From an uncultured Massilia sp. (GTDB lineage Bacteria; Pseudomonadota; Gammaproteobacteria; Burkholderiales; Burkholderiaceae), in the NCBI GenBank assembly GCA_946481275.1, contig CAMLMV010000019.1, positions 1 through 64,000 of the forward strand: a DNA stretch of 64,000 nucleotides, read 5' to 3'. Made by a program: the position numbers and the translations under genes. Positions 17,575 through 25,834 of this stretch are shown here, in pieces (the stretch's first letter is position 1; each line of letters opens with the position of its first letter). The notes under the pieces were generated by a model that was not told where the DNA came from, ran no database searches, and saw only the letters and a list, made by a program, of their open reading frames with translations.

Positions 17575-18753
17575 CTACTGAGCCAGAGACTTGCCGGCGG
17601 TAGCGCCGGTGAATCGCGCACTTAATCCCTGCAACACGCCCTGGATCCAGCGTTTGACGCTCTTCCGGTATTTCTCGCACCAGGCACCGGCAATTGCCAC
17701 GGTCGCCAGCGTGCACGCGACGGCTTCAAAATAAAATACCGGGGTGTGCGGATCACCGTTGATGAGAGCCGAGAAAAAGAGAAGCAATGGCTGGTGAATG
17801 ATATAAAGCGGGAACGTCAACCCCGCGGTCCACCGGATCGGCCGCTCCAACGGGATAAGGAGCCAACCGAACCTGCCCGATATATTCCGGAACCCGACGA
17901 AGTTGGCCGCAACGATCAAGGCCAGCGGGTAATCCGTGATGAAACACCGCGAGAAAGCGAACTGGAAGGCCCATTCCTTGCCGATCAAGCGGCCCAGCTG
18001 GACGTAGCCATAATTGGTAAGATCATAGTGCTGGAAAAGCGCATACAAACCGAACGAGCCCAAAAACAATACCCACGATATCGCCTCGGGTATCCGTTCG
18101 AGCGCCCTCCATCGATGCAGGACGACACCCAGCACCCAGATCGGCGCAAGCACCAGTATTTTGGGTCCTACCACCAGGGCACAGGCGGCGAGCAGCCAGA
18201 TCCGCTTACGGCCTTTTGCGAATGCAAATACCGCGAACATGGCGTAATACCACATTTCATAGCAGAGCGACCAGAATGGAACATTCGAAAACGACATGAT
18301 CGAAAGGTTCCAGACTTCGTTCATATACGTCAGGCTTGTCAGAATCCTGACCAACACGAGGCCATGCGTCGTTTTGCCGTCGTAAAATTGCGGCCCCAGC
18401 ATCTGCCCAATCGCGTCAAGAACTGGCGTGAGCAGCACGACGGGTATAACGAGCATGTAAAAGCGGGACAGTCGGCTCGACCAGTATTCGACCGCAGTGC
18501 GTTCACGCTCGGACGTGACAAAAGAGATCACATATCCCGACAGAATGAAAAAAATGATCACGGCAGCTCGCGAATGCTCCGTGAACGGGACAAGATCGGA
18601 AATCAGGGCGCGGTTGTTCGAGTGGGAGATCGCAACCAGGAGTGCAGCCATGAACCGGATGAAATCCAGGTAAATCGAAAATTCCTTGCGCATGGGCACG
18701 CCCTGGCCATTCCCGTTGATTCCAGCTTCGAGTTGAGAGTAATGATTCGACAT
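17575..18753 (-). CDS. Acyltransferase family 3 (OafA/YrhL-like)
   Basis: A 392-residue integral membrane acyltransferase that would O-acetylate a surface sugar. The family signature is present: FSIYLDFIRFMAALLVAISH near residue 30 and FFILSGYVISF near residue 70. About ten hydrophobic helices follow. No periplasmic SGNH domain is attached. The start is uncertain; ATG 18753 is used, while an internal ATG 21 codons later (MRKEFSIYLDF) begins right at the conserved region. It lies 94 bases upstream of gtrA on the same strand, so the two may act on the same glycan. Confidence 0.88.
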   Translation of the reverse strand: MSNHYSQLEAGINGNGQGVPMRKEFSIYLDFIRFMAALLVAISHSNNRALISDLVPFTEHSRAAVIIFFILSGYVISFVTSERERTAVEYWSSRLSRFYMLVIPVVLLTPVLDAIGQMLGPQFYDGKTTHGLVLVRILTSLTYMNEVWNLSIMSFSNVPFWSLCYEMWYYAMFAVFAFAKGRKRIWLLAACALVVGPKILVLAPIWVLGVVLHRWRALERIPEAISWVLFLGSFGLYALFQHYDLTNYGYVQLGRLIGKEWAFQFAFSRCFITDYPLALIVAANFVGFRNISGRFGWLLIPLERPIRWTAGLTFPLYIIHQPLLLFFSALINGDPHTPVFYFEAVACTLATVAIAGAWCEKYRKSVKRWIQGVLQGLSARFTGATAGKSLAQ

Positions 18754-19025
18754 GGCTAACTTAGATGCATTGGAGACAAGCGGCTACCTGATTCATTGGA
18801 TATTCTTCTGATGACAGGTCAACCGACTGCATCATGCCCGCGCGCCCGCGCCTGGAATGCCTGGGAAAATTTGGAACCAAAGGTAACATGAGCAAATTGC
18901 AACATGCAAGTAATTTCAGACAAGCCGTTGCAAGTGATGTACAGCGAATCGCGAACGTGAAATATTGACGGAAGCGTTTCACAATTGCGGCTGGAATTCG
19001 CTTACGGCCGCGGCACGAATCATTC
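18754..19025. other. Intergenic stretch upstream of the acyltransferase
   Basis: No gene was recognised. It presumably contains the acyltransferase promoter, but no convincing -35/-10 pair was found. Confidence 0.5.
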
Positions 19026-19232
19026 GGGCCGGCGCAGGCCGCCGTGCGGGCCGGGCACGCGTTTCAGGGCACTCGTGTAGCGGTAGGTGTCGGGCCCGCA
19101 GAAGACGGCATCCTCGTCGGACGTGGGTCAGGCCGAGTGGAAGTACAGGTGGTCGCCGATGGTCGAGGCGCGCACGCCGGCGCGGTACGGCCGGCTCCAG
19201 CCGAACACGCCGCGCAGGTCGCGGGCCAAGGC
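19026..19232 (-). pseudogene. Fragment of the methyltransferase gene found at 36595-37560
   Basis: About 207 bases nearly identical to 37137-37423 inside the methyltransferase gene, on the same strand. It lacks an internal 81-base segment. The intact gene has the direct repeat GCACGCCGGCGCG at 37284-37296 and 37365-37377, and the fragment carries a single copy, so the missing part equals one repeat plus the sequence between. There is no start codon and no flanking homology, so it is non-functional. It shows that a piece of chromosomal sequence was copied into this accessory region. Confidence 0.88.
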
Positions 19233-19284
19233 GCCACCGGGACTTGATACTGGTCCCTGGCTATAGATGTGTATAACGCCGTGG

Positions 19285-20175
19285 CTAAACACCGACGTCA
19301 TTGGCCAGGCTTTGAATACCTGCCCAGCCTATACTTACGCCGTCGCGTTCCTCTCCGGCAGAAATGTGCAACATTTCCGGGTTGTCCTTCCAGGGAACAT
19401 TAAGTTCTCGACACGCGGAGTTAGTCCATCGCATCGATTGAAAATTCATCAGATGCAAATAAAGGTATTGGCGCCCAATATTCCTGTTATTCGTGACAGC
19501 TCCATCCTTCCAAAACCATACGTTTGGATGATCAGGCATTCCGTCATGCCAGGGCATCGGATGAAAAACGGTCGAGTATTGTTCTTTGCAATACACGTTT
19601 TCGCAATAGATGGGGGCGATCCCATTCGGGTGCTGTTGTCGGAAAAATAGTTTGGAAAAAACATCTTCATCGAAGCGTGTGGATTCCGGATTTTCCGCGT
19701 ATTCTTGCCAGTTTAAAATCTTGGAATATGCCTTGCGCATCGTTTCGGTATTCCTGAACAGCACCAGATGTCCCGAAATCATTCCAACGTGCGTGCTGAT
19801 GATGTCAAAAGAAAGGACTTCGTCGGTATAAAATCTCCGAATGTCCCCATAGATAACGTCCAGATCTCCGAAGCCGTAGTAATCAAAATCCGCTATGTCG
19901 TCTTTGTACATATCTCCGAACATGGGCCTCACATCGCAGATTTTGTAACTCCCTACCGGCTTAAAATTAATACGTAGTCGCTGGGACACCATGGCCACAT
20001 AATCATCATATGCCATGGAAATAAAAGTGACATTTTTCGGCGAATCTTGCGGGATTTCGCAGTCTGTTCTGATTATCCAGTTAACTGTCTTATTGAATGC
20101 GCAACTGGCCAGAAACACGGGAAACCATTTGGGCCAACGTCCGAAATAATCGATTAATATAACAATACTTTTCAC
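19285..20175 (-). CDS. DUF6625-type glycosyltransferase-like protein
   Basis: A 296-residue cytoplasmic protein starting with GTG at 20175 (VKSIVILIDYFGRWPKWF). The N-terminal hydrophobic strand, the GLDV-type acidic motif in YGFGDLDVIYGDIRRF and the following region fit a GT-A-like fold as in DUF6625 proteins found in surface polysaccharide clusters. The gene is clearly lower in GC than the flanking chromosome, suggesting transfer. A longer in-frame extension to 20493 exists but its sequence is not protein-like, and a promoter lies inside it. Donor and acceptor are unknown. Confidence 0.7.
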   Translation of the reverse strand: MKSIVILIDYFGRWPKWFPVFLASCAFNKTVNWIIRTDCEIPQDSPKNVTFISMAYDDYVAMVSQRLRINFKPVGSYKICDVRPMFGDMYKDDIADFDYYGFGDLDVIYGDIRRFYTDEVLSFDIISTHVGMISGHLVLFRNTETMRKAYSKILNWQEYAENPESTRFDEDVFSKLFFRQQHPNGIAPIYCENVYCKEQYSTVFHPMPWHDGMPDHPNVWFWKDGAVTNNRNIGRQYLYLHLMNFQSMRWTNSACRELNVPWKDNPEMLHISAGEERDGVSIGWAGIQSLANDVGV

Positions 20176-20256
20176 AGTTCTTCCATTTTGTTGTCGAGCA
20201 TTTATTCCAAAGTCAGTCCGTCGCAATGCCCGCGGCGAGGATCGTCCTTTCTGTGA

Positions 20257-20287
20257 AGTATAGCGCGCTGGTGTGGCATTGTGGCAA
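20257..20287 (-). promoter_or_regulatory. Putative promoter for the DUF6625 gene
   Basis: Reading on the minus strand: TTGCCA (20287-20282), a 19-base spacer and TATACT (20262-20257), about 80 bases before the GTG start. The same boxes and spacer precede the gene at 34080. Confidence 0.55.
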
Positions 20288-20654
20288 CTGGTTTTGTTAA
20301 TTTCAAAATAATTGCGTTCGATATATTTCGATGTCAATTTTCCTCGGAATGCTATCCAATTTTCACGCTTTGAATATTGCGCGGATGGGTGACCTCGAGG
20401 GTTCGAGTTCATCTGCTGCGTCAAAACTTGATTGGTGATTTCCGTAACTGCGTTTGGCGAATAGCTCCAGGCTTCCTGGGCTTCGCCAAGCACCGCGGCT
20501 TCGTGATCAAGCTGTGCCAGCCTTTCCGCGCCAGGACGAAGGGCAAGGTAAGGCTACGGTGCGGCAGCGCAGAAGGCGGCAGAGGGAACGCCCTATCGCG
20601 ATTTCCCTGACGGCTTGCTGCGGCGAGAAGCCGCTGCAGTCATGCGCAGGCTGC
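20288..20654. other. Intergenic stretch between DUF6625 gene and ABC exporter
   Basis: Two compositions meet here: low GC up to about 20430, high GC after. The minus strand keeps an open frame (about 20590 to 20440) reading ERLAQLDHEAAVLGEAQEAW. It looks like part of a real protein but could not be assigned. A small GCGGC-GAGAA-GCCGC hairpin lies near 20625, just after the ABC gene stop, without a T run. Confidence 0.4.
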
Positions 20655-22805
20655 TCATGCGGCTTGCTGTTGGGCTTGCTCGTACAGGGCAGCAGTGGAC
20701 ATGTCCTGGACGACGCGCCCGGCATCGAGCACGATCACGCGGTTGGCCGACGCGATCGTTTCCGGACGATGCGCGATGATGATGCGGGTGACGTTCAGCG
20801 CGCGGACGGCGGCGTTCACTTCATGCTCCTTTGCGATGTCCAGGTGGCTCGTCGCTTCGTCGAGGAACAGGATGCCGGGCCGCTTGTACAGGGCGCGCGC
20901 CAGCAGGACCCTCTGCTTCTGGCCGCCCGACAGCACGGTACCCATGTCGCCGACCAGGGTGTTGAAGCGCATGGGCATCGCGTTGATCTCATGCGCGATC
21001 GCCGCCAGCCGTGCGCATTCCTCGATCCAGGCCTGGTCCGCATTCGGGTCGAAGAAACTGATGTTGTCCGCGATCGATCCGGCGAACAGTACGTCGTCCT
21101 GCAAAACGGTGCCCACCATCCGGCGCAGCGTATCGATGCCGATCTGCTGGAGCTTGACGCCTCCGACCTTCACCTCGCCTTCAGTTGCCGGCAGTATGCC
21201 CAGCAAAACGTTCATCAGCGTGCTCTTGCCGCAGCCGGACGCGCCGATAATCGCCACCGATTCGCCGGACTCGATGCGAAAATTGACGCCATCCAGCACA
21301 TACGGCTCCTGTTCGCCGTAACGGAAGCGCAGGTTGTTCACCTCGATGCCCGGCTCGAGGGTGGGCTCGTCGAGGAGCGCATGCGCGCCTTCCAGGGATT
21401 CGGGCTTTGTGTGCACAATATCGGCCAGGCGCTCACCCTGCAACTGCAGCATCTTGACTTCGAAATACTTGTCGATCAGCGACCCGACGCGACCATCGAA
21501 CTGACCCTTGTAGGCATTGAAGGCCATCAGCACGCCAACGCTGAAATCGCCATCGAGCACCATTTTGGCGCCCAGCCAGATGATCAATAGATTCTCGATG
21601 CCGAACAGCAGGCCGTTAACCGTCTGGTAAAGCAATTGCAGCTTCTGCGAGCGAAGATCGGCGTTGACCTGGTCCACCAGTAGTGTCAGCCAGTTGGCGC
21701 GCCGGTCGTCCTGGCGCTGGAACAGCTTGATCGCCTTGACGCCGCGTACCGTTTCCAGGAAATGGCTCTGCTGCTTGGCCGCGTGGACGATCTGTTCTTC
21801 GGTCGCATCGCGCAATGGCCGATACCATGCCACGCGCGCCAGGCAATACAGCGCCATGGTGCCGGCGGCGATACAGCCCAGCGTCGGGCTGTAGATGAAC
21901 ATCATCACCAGCGTTACCAGCGACATCAGGCCGTCGAGAATCGCCGCCAGGAACGAGGTGGTCAGCGTACGCTGGATCTGGTCGACCGTGCCGAAACGCG
22001 AGACGATGTCGCCCAGGTGGCGCTTCTCGAAATATTCGACCGGCAGGCGGATCAAATGCGTGAACACATTGGCGCGCCACTGGACGTTCAGCGTGGTTGC
22101 CATGTACATGATGACCCACGAGCGGATGGCGCCGACGCCTTGCTGCATCAGCATCAGCAGGCCGAAACCGAGGACCAGCGTCGTCAGGAGGTCGCGGTCG
22201 CCCGACACGATGACGTTGTCGATGACCCACTGCATGAAGAATGGACTCACCAGTGCGAATACTTCGAGCGCCACGGCGAGGATCAGGATCTGGATAAACG
22301 AGCGCGACAGGCCCGTGACACGGCCCATCAGGCCGCGTAATTTGATCGGCTGGCGTTGTTCCTGTGGCTTGAATTCCGAGCTCGGCCACAATTCGAGCGC
22401 CACCCCGGTGAACGACTCGGACAGTGCCTCCATCGATATCTCGCGCACGCCGGCGGCGGGGTCGTGGATCGTCACGCTGCTGGTCCCGACCTTCTTCAAC
22501 ACCACGAAGTGATTGAAGTTCCAGTGCAGGATGCAGGGCAGCTTCAGTTTGTCCAGATCCTCGCAATCCAGCTTGAGCGGACGGGAATCCAAGTGCAAGC
22601 GTCCGGCGATCTTGATCAGATGCGCCAGGGTGGCGCCCTTGAGCGAAATCGCGAACTGCTGGCGCAGGGTGGCAAGGTCCACGCGGTGGCCGTGATAGCC
22701 GGCGACCATGCCGAGGCAGGCGAGACCGCATTCGGTCGCCTCGGTTTGCAGGATCGTGGGCAGTCTGGGGCCGAAGCCGAAGTGGATATCGCTGAGGAAA
22801 CGCAT
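20655..22805 (-). CDS. Peptidase C39-containing ABC exporter (bacteriocin/microcin type)
   Basis: A 716-residue type I secretion ABC transporter that cleaves double-glycine leaders and exports the peptide. The N-terminal C39 domain has Cys26 (TEATECGLACL), His in NFNHFVVL and Asp in IHDPAAG, so the protease looks active. A six-helix membrane domain follows (about 160-440). The nucleotide-binding domain has Walker A GASGCGKST, signature LSGGQKQR and Walker B GILFLDEAT. ATG 22805 was chosen because it lies 8 bases after the HlyD stop. Substrates are probably the double-glycine peptides at 25047, 25242 and 29414. No TolC gene was recognised in the window. Confidence 0.95.
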   Translation of the reverse strand: MRFLSDIHFGFGPRLPTILQTEATECGLACLGMVAGYHGHRVDLATLRQQFAISLKGATLAHLIKIAGRLHLDSRPLKLDCEDLDKLKLPCILHWNFNHFVVLKKVGTSSVTIHDPAAGVREISMEALSESFTGVALELWPSSEFKPQEQRQPIKLRGLMGRVTGLSRSFIQILILAVALEVFALVSPFFMQWVIDNVIVSGDRDLLTTLVLGFGLLMLMQQGVGAIRSWVIMYMATTLNVQWRANVFTHLIRLPVEYFEKRHLGDIVSRFGTVDQIQRTLTTSFLAAILDGLMSLVTLVMMFIYSPTLGCIAAGTMALYCLARVAWYRPLRDATEEQIVHAAKQQSHFLETVRGVKAIKLFQRQDDRRANWLTLLVDQVNADLRSQKLQLLYQTVNGLLFGIENLLIIWLGAKMVLDGDFSVGVLMAFNAYKGQFDGRVGSLIDKYFEVKMLQLQGERLADIVHTKPESLEGAHALLDEPTLEPGIEVNNLRFRYGEQEPYVLDGVNFRIESGESVAIIGASGCGKSTLMNVLLGILPATEGEVKVGGVKLQQIGIDTLRRMVGTVLQDDVLFAGSIADNISFFDPNADQAWIEECARLAAIAHEINAMPMRFNTLVGDMGTVLSGGQKQRVLLARALYKRPGILFLDEATSHLDIAKEHEVNAAVRALNVTRIIIAHRPETIASANRVIVLDAGRVVQDMSTAALYEQAQQQAA

Positions 22806-22813
22806 ATGGGATG

Positions 22814-24073
22814 TCAAAGTTTGCCGCTGAGGGTGTACAAGGGTTCGAGCACCCATTCGTAAAGCCGGCGCTTTTCCTGCAGGATGTCAGCCTCGAGCAG
22901 CATGCCGGCCTGCAGCGTCTGTTGGCGCCCGTACGCCTTGACGGTTTGCGCCGCGAGGTCGACAGTAATCCGGTACAGCGGTTCGCCGCCGTTCGCCTGT
23001 TGTGCCAGGCCTGTCAGCTCATTGCCGGACAACGCAACCTTGGCGACGAATGCAACCGTGCCCTGGGCCTGTCCGAATTTCTGATAGGGGTAAGCCTGGT
23101 AACGCATCTGGACTTTGTCGCCGGGCTTGACGAAGCCGATGGCACGGCTCGGAGCGTACAGATACGCCTGCATTTTCGCGCCGGCCGGGACGATGCTCAA
23201 CAGGGGCTTTCCGCCATCTGCCATCTGTCCGACTTCGGCCGTGACGGCCGTCGCAACACCGCTTTCCGGGGCCGTGATCTCCAGGCGGCGCTTGGCTTCG
23301 CTTTCGGTCAGTTCCTGCCCGAGGCTCGTGATGTCGCGCTCGATCTGCGCCAGCACGTTTTGATGGCGCAGCGGCATGGCCGCCAGGTCGTTCTTCTGGC
23401 TCGTTAGGTCGCGGCCGACGCTGATCCGGTCGCGTTCCAGCGACTGCATGCGCGCACGCTGGTCGAGCAGGTCGGCCTGGCGTTGTTGAAGTTGCTCTTT
23501 CGAGATGAAGTGCTGGGCCGCGAGGTCGCGCATGCGCACCACGGCGTCCTCCGCCAGCTTGACGCGACCGGCCTGGCCTTCGACCTGGCTGTCGATCTTC
23601 GCCAGTTCGGATTCCAAGCCGGAAATGCGATTCAGAAGGGCCGCGCGTTCTTCCTCGTTCAGCCTGCGCGTCTTGTCCAGCGCTTCCTGCAACGACGTCC
23701 GGCGTGCATTGACCTGCCGGCTGATGGTCGCCTGCACGCTGCCCTGGGTGTCGCTGTACCGCTCGCTCGACAGGACATATAACACGTCACCGCGCTTGAC
23801 CGCCTGACCTTCGACGACGTTTTTCTTCGCGACGATGCCGTACTGCGGTACGTAGACCTTCACCAGGCCGAGATCCGGCACGAGTTGCCCCGAAACGGTT
23901 GTCCGTTTGGTGTAGGTGCCGAAAAACAGAAAGATCAGGACCGCCACAGCCAGACCACCGGCGAGGGCGCACAGGAAGGAAAACGAAACCGGCCGGATCA
24001 GAACGATTTCACCGAGCCATTTGACCTGACGGGCGTTCAGTGCCTCGGTGCGATACAACTGTCTAGTGCTCAT
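22814..24073 (-). CDS. HlyD-family periplasmic adaptor of the type I exporter
   Basis: A 419-residue membrane fusion protein linking the ABC exporter to an outer-membrane channel. A short cytoplasmic segment precedes one transmembrane helix (FLCALAGGLAVAVLIFLFF). Next come a lipoyl-type half (GIVAKKNVVEGQAVKRGDVL), a long coiled coil of about 150 residues, and the second half (LEITAPESGVATAVTAEVGQ). The C-terminal beta domain includes ALSGNELTG. The layout resembles CvaA/RaxA adaptors. ATG 24073 begins MSTRQLYRTEAL. The ABC gene follows immediately, so the two form one operon. Confidence 0.93.
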   Translation of the reverse strand: MSTRQLYRTEALNARQVKWLGEIVLIRPVSFSFLCALAGGLAVAVLIFLFFGTYTKRTTVSGQLVPDLGLVKVYVPQYGIVAKKNVVEGQAVKRGDVLYVLSSERYSDTQGSVQATISRQVNARRTSLQEALDKTRRLNEEERAALLNRISGLESELAKIDSQVEGQAGRVKLAEDAVVRMRDLAAQHFISKEQLQQRQADLLDQRARMQSLERDRISVGRDLTSQKNDLAAMPLRHQNVLAQIERDITSLGQELTESEAKRRLEITAPESGVATAVTAEVGQMADGGKPLLSIVPAGAKMQAYLYAPSRAIGFVKPGDKVQMRYQAYPYQKFGQAQGTVAFVAKVALSGNELTGLAQQANGGEPLYRITVDLAAQTVKAYGRQQTLQAGMLLEADILQEKRRLYEWVLEPLYTLSGKL

Positions 24074-24174
24074 GGAGCTTTCTTTACTACTTTCTATGTG
24101 CCGATTGCTGCTGGCCGATCCCGGCGGGGACACCTCCCGATTTAGAAGGTGGTGGCCATATTGAGTTGCGTAGA

Positions 24175-24822
24175 TTATCTAGCAGCAACTTTTAAGTCAA
24201 TATTTTTATTTTCTGGCTGGCGTGTTTCATGAATATTCGGTCGTTTGATAATTCGATATAAACGTAGGTCGCGAGTATGTAGAAAAATCACGAGCCTCAT
24301 CGGCCAGTTCGTGATGCGGAAACTCTGTCTGGAATGCGGATGATAGAGTATCTCGACGTCCGTTTCGGGTGGTTTCCAGTGCTGTAAGTCGCTACCTAAC
24401 ATTGGAATTCCGTTCCAATTCTTCTTGCCCGGCATCCCCCGCCGCACGTTGTGGAATGTTGTCTTCGGCTCGAATATGGCGCCGCACGCATCCGACGCGT
24501 TGACTCAGTGGCGCTGTTGCGTGGTGTCCGGAATGGTGCCAATGCGGCTGCTGCACCCGAGGCTTTCCCAGTGTCTTCGGAAGAGCATTGATGTTCATTT
24601 TTCATCCAGGCGCATGAAATAAGCCCGTTAGTCGAATTGCTGTGGGCCGTCATATTGTGAATGCTTGTTAAATCTTTGAGAATCGGACTGAACCTCATCT
24701 ATCCAATAGTATCCGGGGATTGAAAAAAATGGTCTGTGGCAATGCCGGTTGAAACAGTTGGCTATATTTTCATCGATCGATAGAATATCACAATTGCGTT
24801 GATATAAATTTTCGTTGACCAT
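24175..24822 (-). pseudogene. Degraded protein-coding remnant, family not recognised
   Basis: The minus strand contains two protein-like stretches in separate pieces. From ATG 24822 comes MVNENLYQRNC to DGPQQFD, ending in TAA, with plausible sequence (RAYFMRLDEK) after the stop in the same frame. Further on, about 24510 to 24175 reads FEPKTTFHNVRRGMPGKKNW through KPPETDVEILYHPHS to a stop. A more GC-rich insert with a different character separates them. This looks like one or two decayed genes carrying stops and frameshifts. A pair of short genuine proteins is possible. I do not recognise the family. Confidence 0.35.
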
Positions 24823-25046
24823 GGGAATATTTTCTGTAAATATCTGCCTCGAATCGGAACGGAGGGGGTTTCAGGACGGCCGAGATTGGCGGTCGAGCGA
24901 CCGGTGGCCATATATACCTTGATACCCTTCGGTCGGGACGATGTGTTGGTTTGATTCCGGTTTGTCGTTTATTCGTCCCTGCATTCCTGATCTGATCGGG
25001 CGCTATCAGGAAGTTTTCCCGCCCATAAAACCAAGAGGATGTATAA
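24823..25046. other. Divergent intergenic region before the bacteriocin peptides
   Basis: No gene was recognised. It carries an AAGAGG ribosome site at 25033-25038 for the peptide gene and presumably its promoter, but no clear -35/-10 pair was identified. Confidence 0.4.
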
Positions 25047-25232
25047 ATGTATACTTTGACAACTTCGGAAATCGAAGAAGTAGGTGGAGGTGACCTCACC
25101 GGTGCAGCGACATCTTGCGTCGCTGTCGGAGGCGCAGCAGGTCGTATTGGTGCCTTTTTTGGCCCGCAGGCAGGTGCTGGGGCTCTGCTCGGCGGTTGTG
25201 CAGTTGGTATTGCTTTGTACTATTGGTCCTAA
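25047..25232 (+). CDS. Double-glycine-leader bacteriocin-like peptide, component 1
   Basis: A 61-residue peptide precursor. The leader MYTLTTSEIEEVGGG fits the double-glycine consensus (hydrophobic residues at -12, -7 and -4, Glu pair, GG at the cut). The predicted mature peptide (DLTGAATSCVAVGG to YYWS) is Gly/Ala-rich with GxxxG-like spacings, two cysteines and a C-terminal Ser. This is typical of class II, especially two-peptide, bacteriocins and of class II microcins. The next gene, 9 bases downstream, encodes a similar precursor. The C39 exporter genes lie divergently about 1 kb away. Not present among longer reading frames because of its size; support is the leader and ribosome site. 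Confidence 0.8.
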   Translation: MYTLTTSEIEEVGGGDLTGAATSCVAVGGAAGRIGAFFGPQAGAGALLGGCAVGIALYYWS

Positions 25233-25241
25233 GGAAATATA

Positions 25242-25430
25242 ATGAAACAATTGTCCAATCAAGAAATTCTGGAAGTCTCGGGCGCAACCGCGCAGGACGT
25301 CGCTGTAGTTACTGCCGCTATCGTTGTCGGCGGCGCGGTCGGGTTCCTGATCGGTGGTCCGGTTGGCTCTGCGGTCCTCGCAGCTGATGCCGCCGCCCAC
25401 GCAGCCATGTTTTCTCACTACTTCGCCTGA
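25242..25430 (+). CDS. Double-glycine-leader bacteriocin-like peptide, component 2
   Basis: A 62-residue precursor whose leader MKQLSNQEILEVSGA matches the double-glycine type with GA at the cleavage site. The mature part (TAQDVAVVTAAIVVGG onward) is a hydrophobic Ala/Val/Gly helix with GGAVGFLIGGPVG, so GxxxG-type helix contacts with the first peptide are plausible. It ends HYFA and has no cysteine. Gene order, spacing and composition suggest a two-peptide bacteriocin, each peptide exported by the C39 transporter. Antibacterial activity is inferred, not shown. Confidence 0.8.
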   Translation: MKQLSNQEILEVSGATAQDVAVVTAAIVVGGAVGFLIGGPVGSAVLAADAAAHAAMFSHYFA

Positions 25431-25437
25431 GAAATCT

Positions 25438-25563
25438 GAAGCCAGAGTCGCGATAGGTATGCTACTCTGGTTGTAAAGCGTGAAGCCAGAGCAGCAATAA
25501 GTATGCTACTCTGGTTGTAAAGCGTGAAGCCAGAGCAGCAATAAGTATGCTACTCTGGCTTAT
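25438..25563. repeat. Three tandem 44-bp repeats with internal hairpin
   Basis: Units begin at 25438, 25482 and 25526. Each contains CCAGAG and CTCTGG arms enclosing an inner AGCA/TGCT pair, so each can fold into a hairpin of about 30 bases. The first unit differs at a few loop positions; the last has CTCTGGC, which extends its stem. They lie right after the second peptide stop. Confidence 0.9.
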
Positions 25564-25612
25564 GGGCGTGCTGGTTGCGCTGCGGTCGTTTTAAGGGCGC
25601 ATCCACGAATTT

Positions 25613-25834
25613 ATGATATTTAACGAAAAGTGTGCTTCGATGTGGACTAAATTTGCTGCTTACCGTGATCTGTCGAATAGAACATTTGCATCTAATTTTC
25701 CTTTGACCATATTGTGCGCCATCTCCTTGCGTTATTTGTCGGACTCATTCTTCTGGATGGTGCCCGCTATTGCTGCTGCAATCGAAGCAATGCTGAAAGG
25801 GCATGAAATCTGGAAGCTGAAGCAATTGCGCTGA
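25613..25834 (+). CDS. Small membrane protein, possible bacteriocin immunity protein
   Basis: A 73-residue protein from ATG 25613; an alternative ATG at 25640 gives 64 residues. It has one or two hydrophobic segments (FPLTILCAISLRYL and SFFWMVPAIAAAIEAML) and a basic C-terminus (WKLKQLR). Its position after two bacteriocin-like peptides, small size, net positive ends and membrane character fit immunity proteins. No family was recognised. The ribosome site is weak for both starts. The 44-bp repeats between peptides and this gene could set their relative expression. Confidence 0.5.
   Translation: MIFNEKCASMWTKFAAYRDLSNRTFASNFPLTILCAISLRYLSDSFFWMVPAIAAAIEAMLKGHEIWKLKQLR

Noticed and set aside
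20377..20610. Plus-strand 77-residue ORF upstream of the DUF6625 gene
   Set aside because: No ribosome site or protein-like sequence; it lies antisense to the DUF6625 leader region.
24480..24600. Insertion-sequence remnant in the GC-rich patch
   Set aside because: No terminal inverted repeats, target duplication or transposase similarity could be seen.
25438..25563. CRISPR-like array
   Set aside because: The three repeats are directly adjacent at 44-base spacing with no unique spacers and no cas genes.
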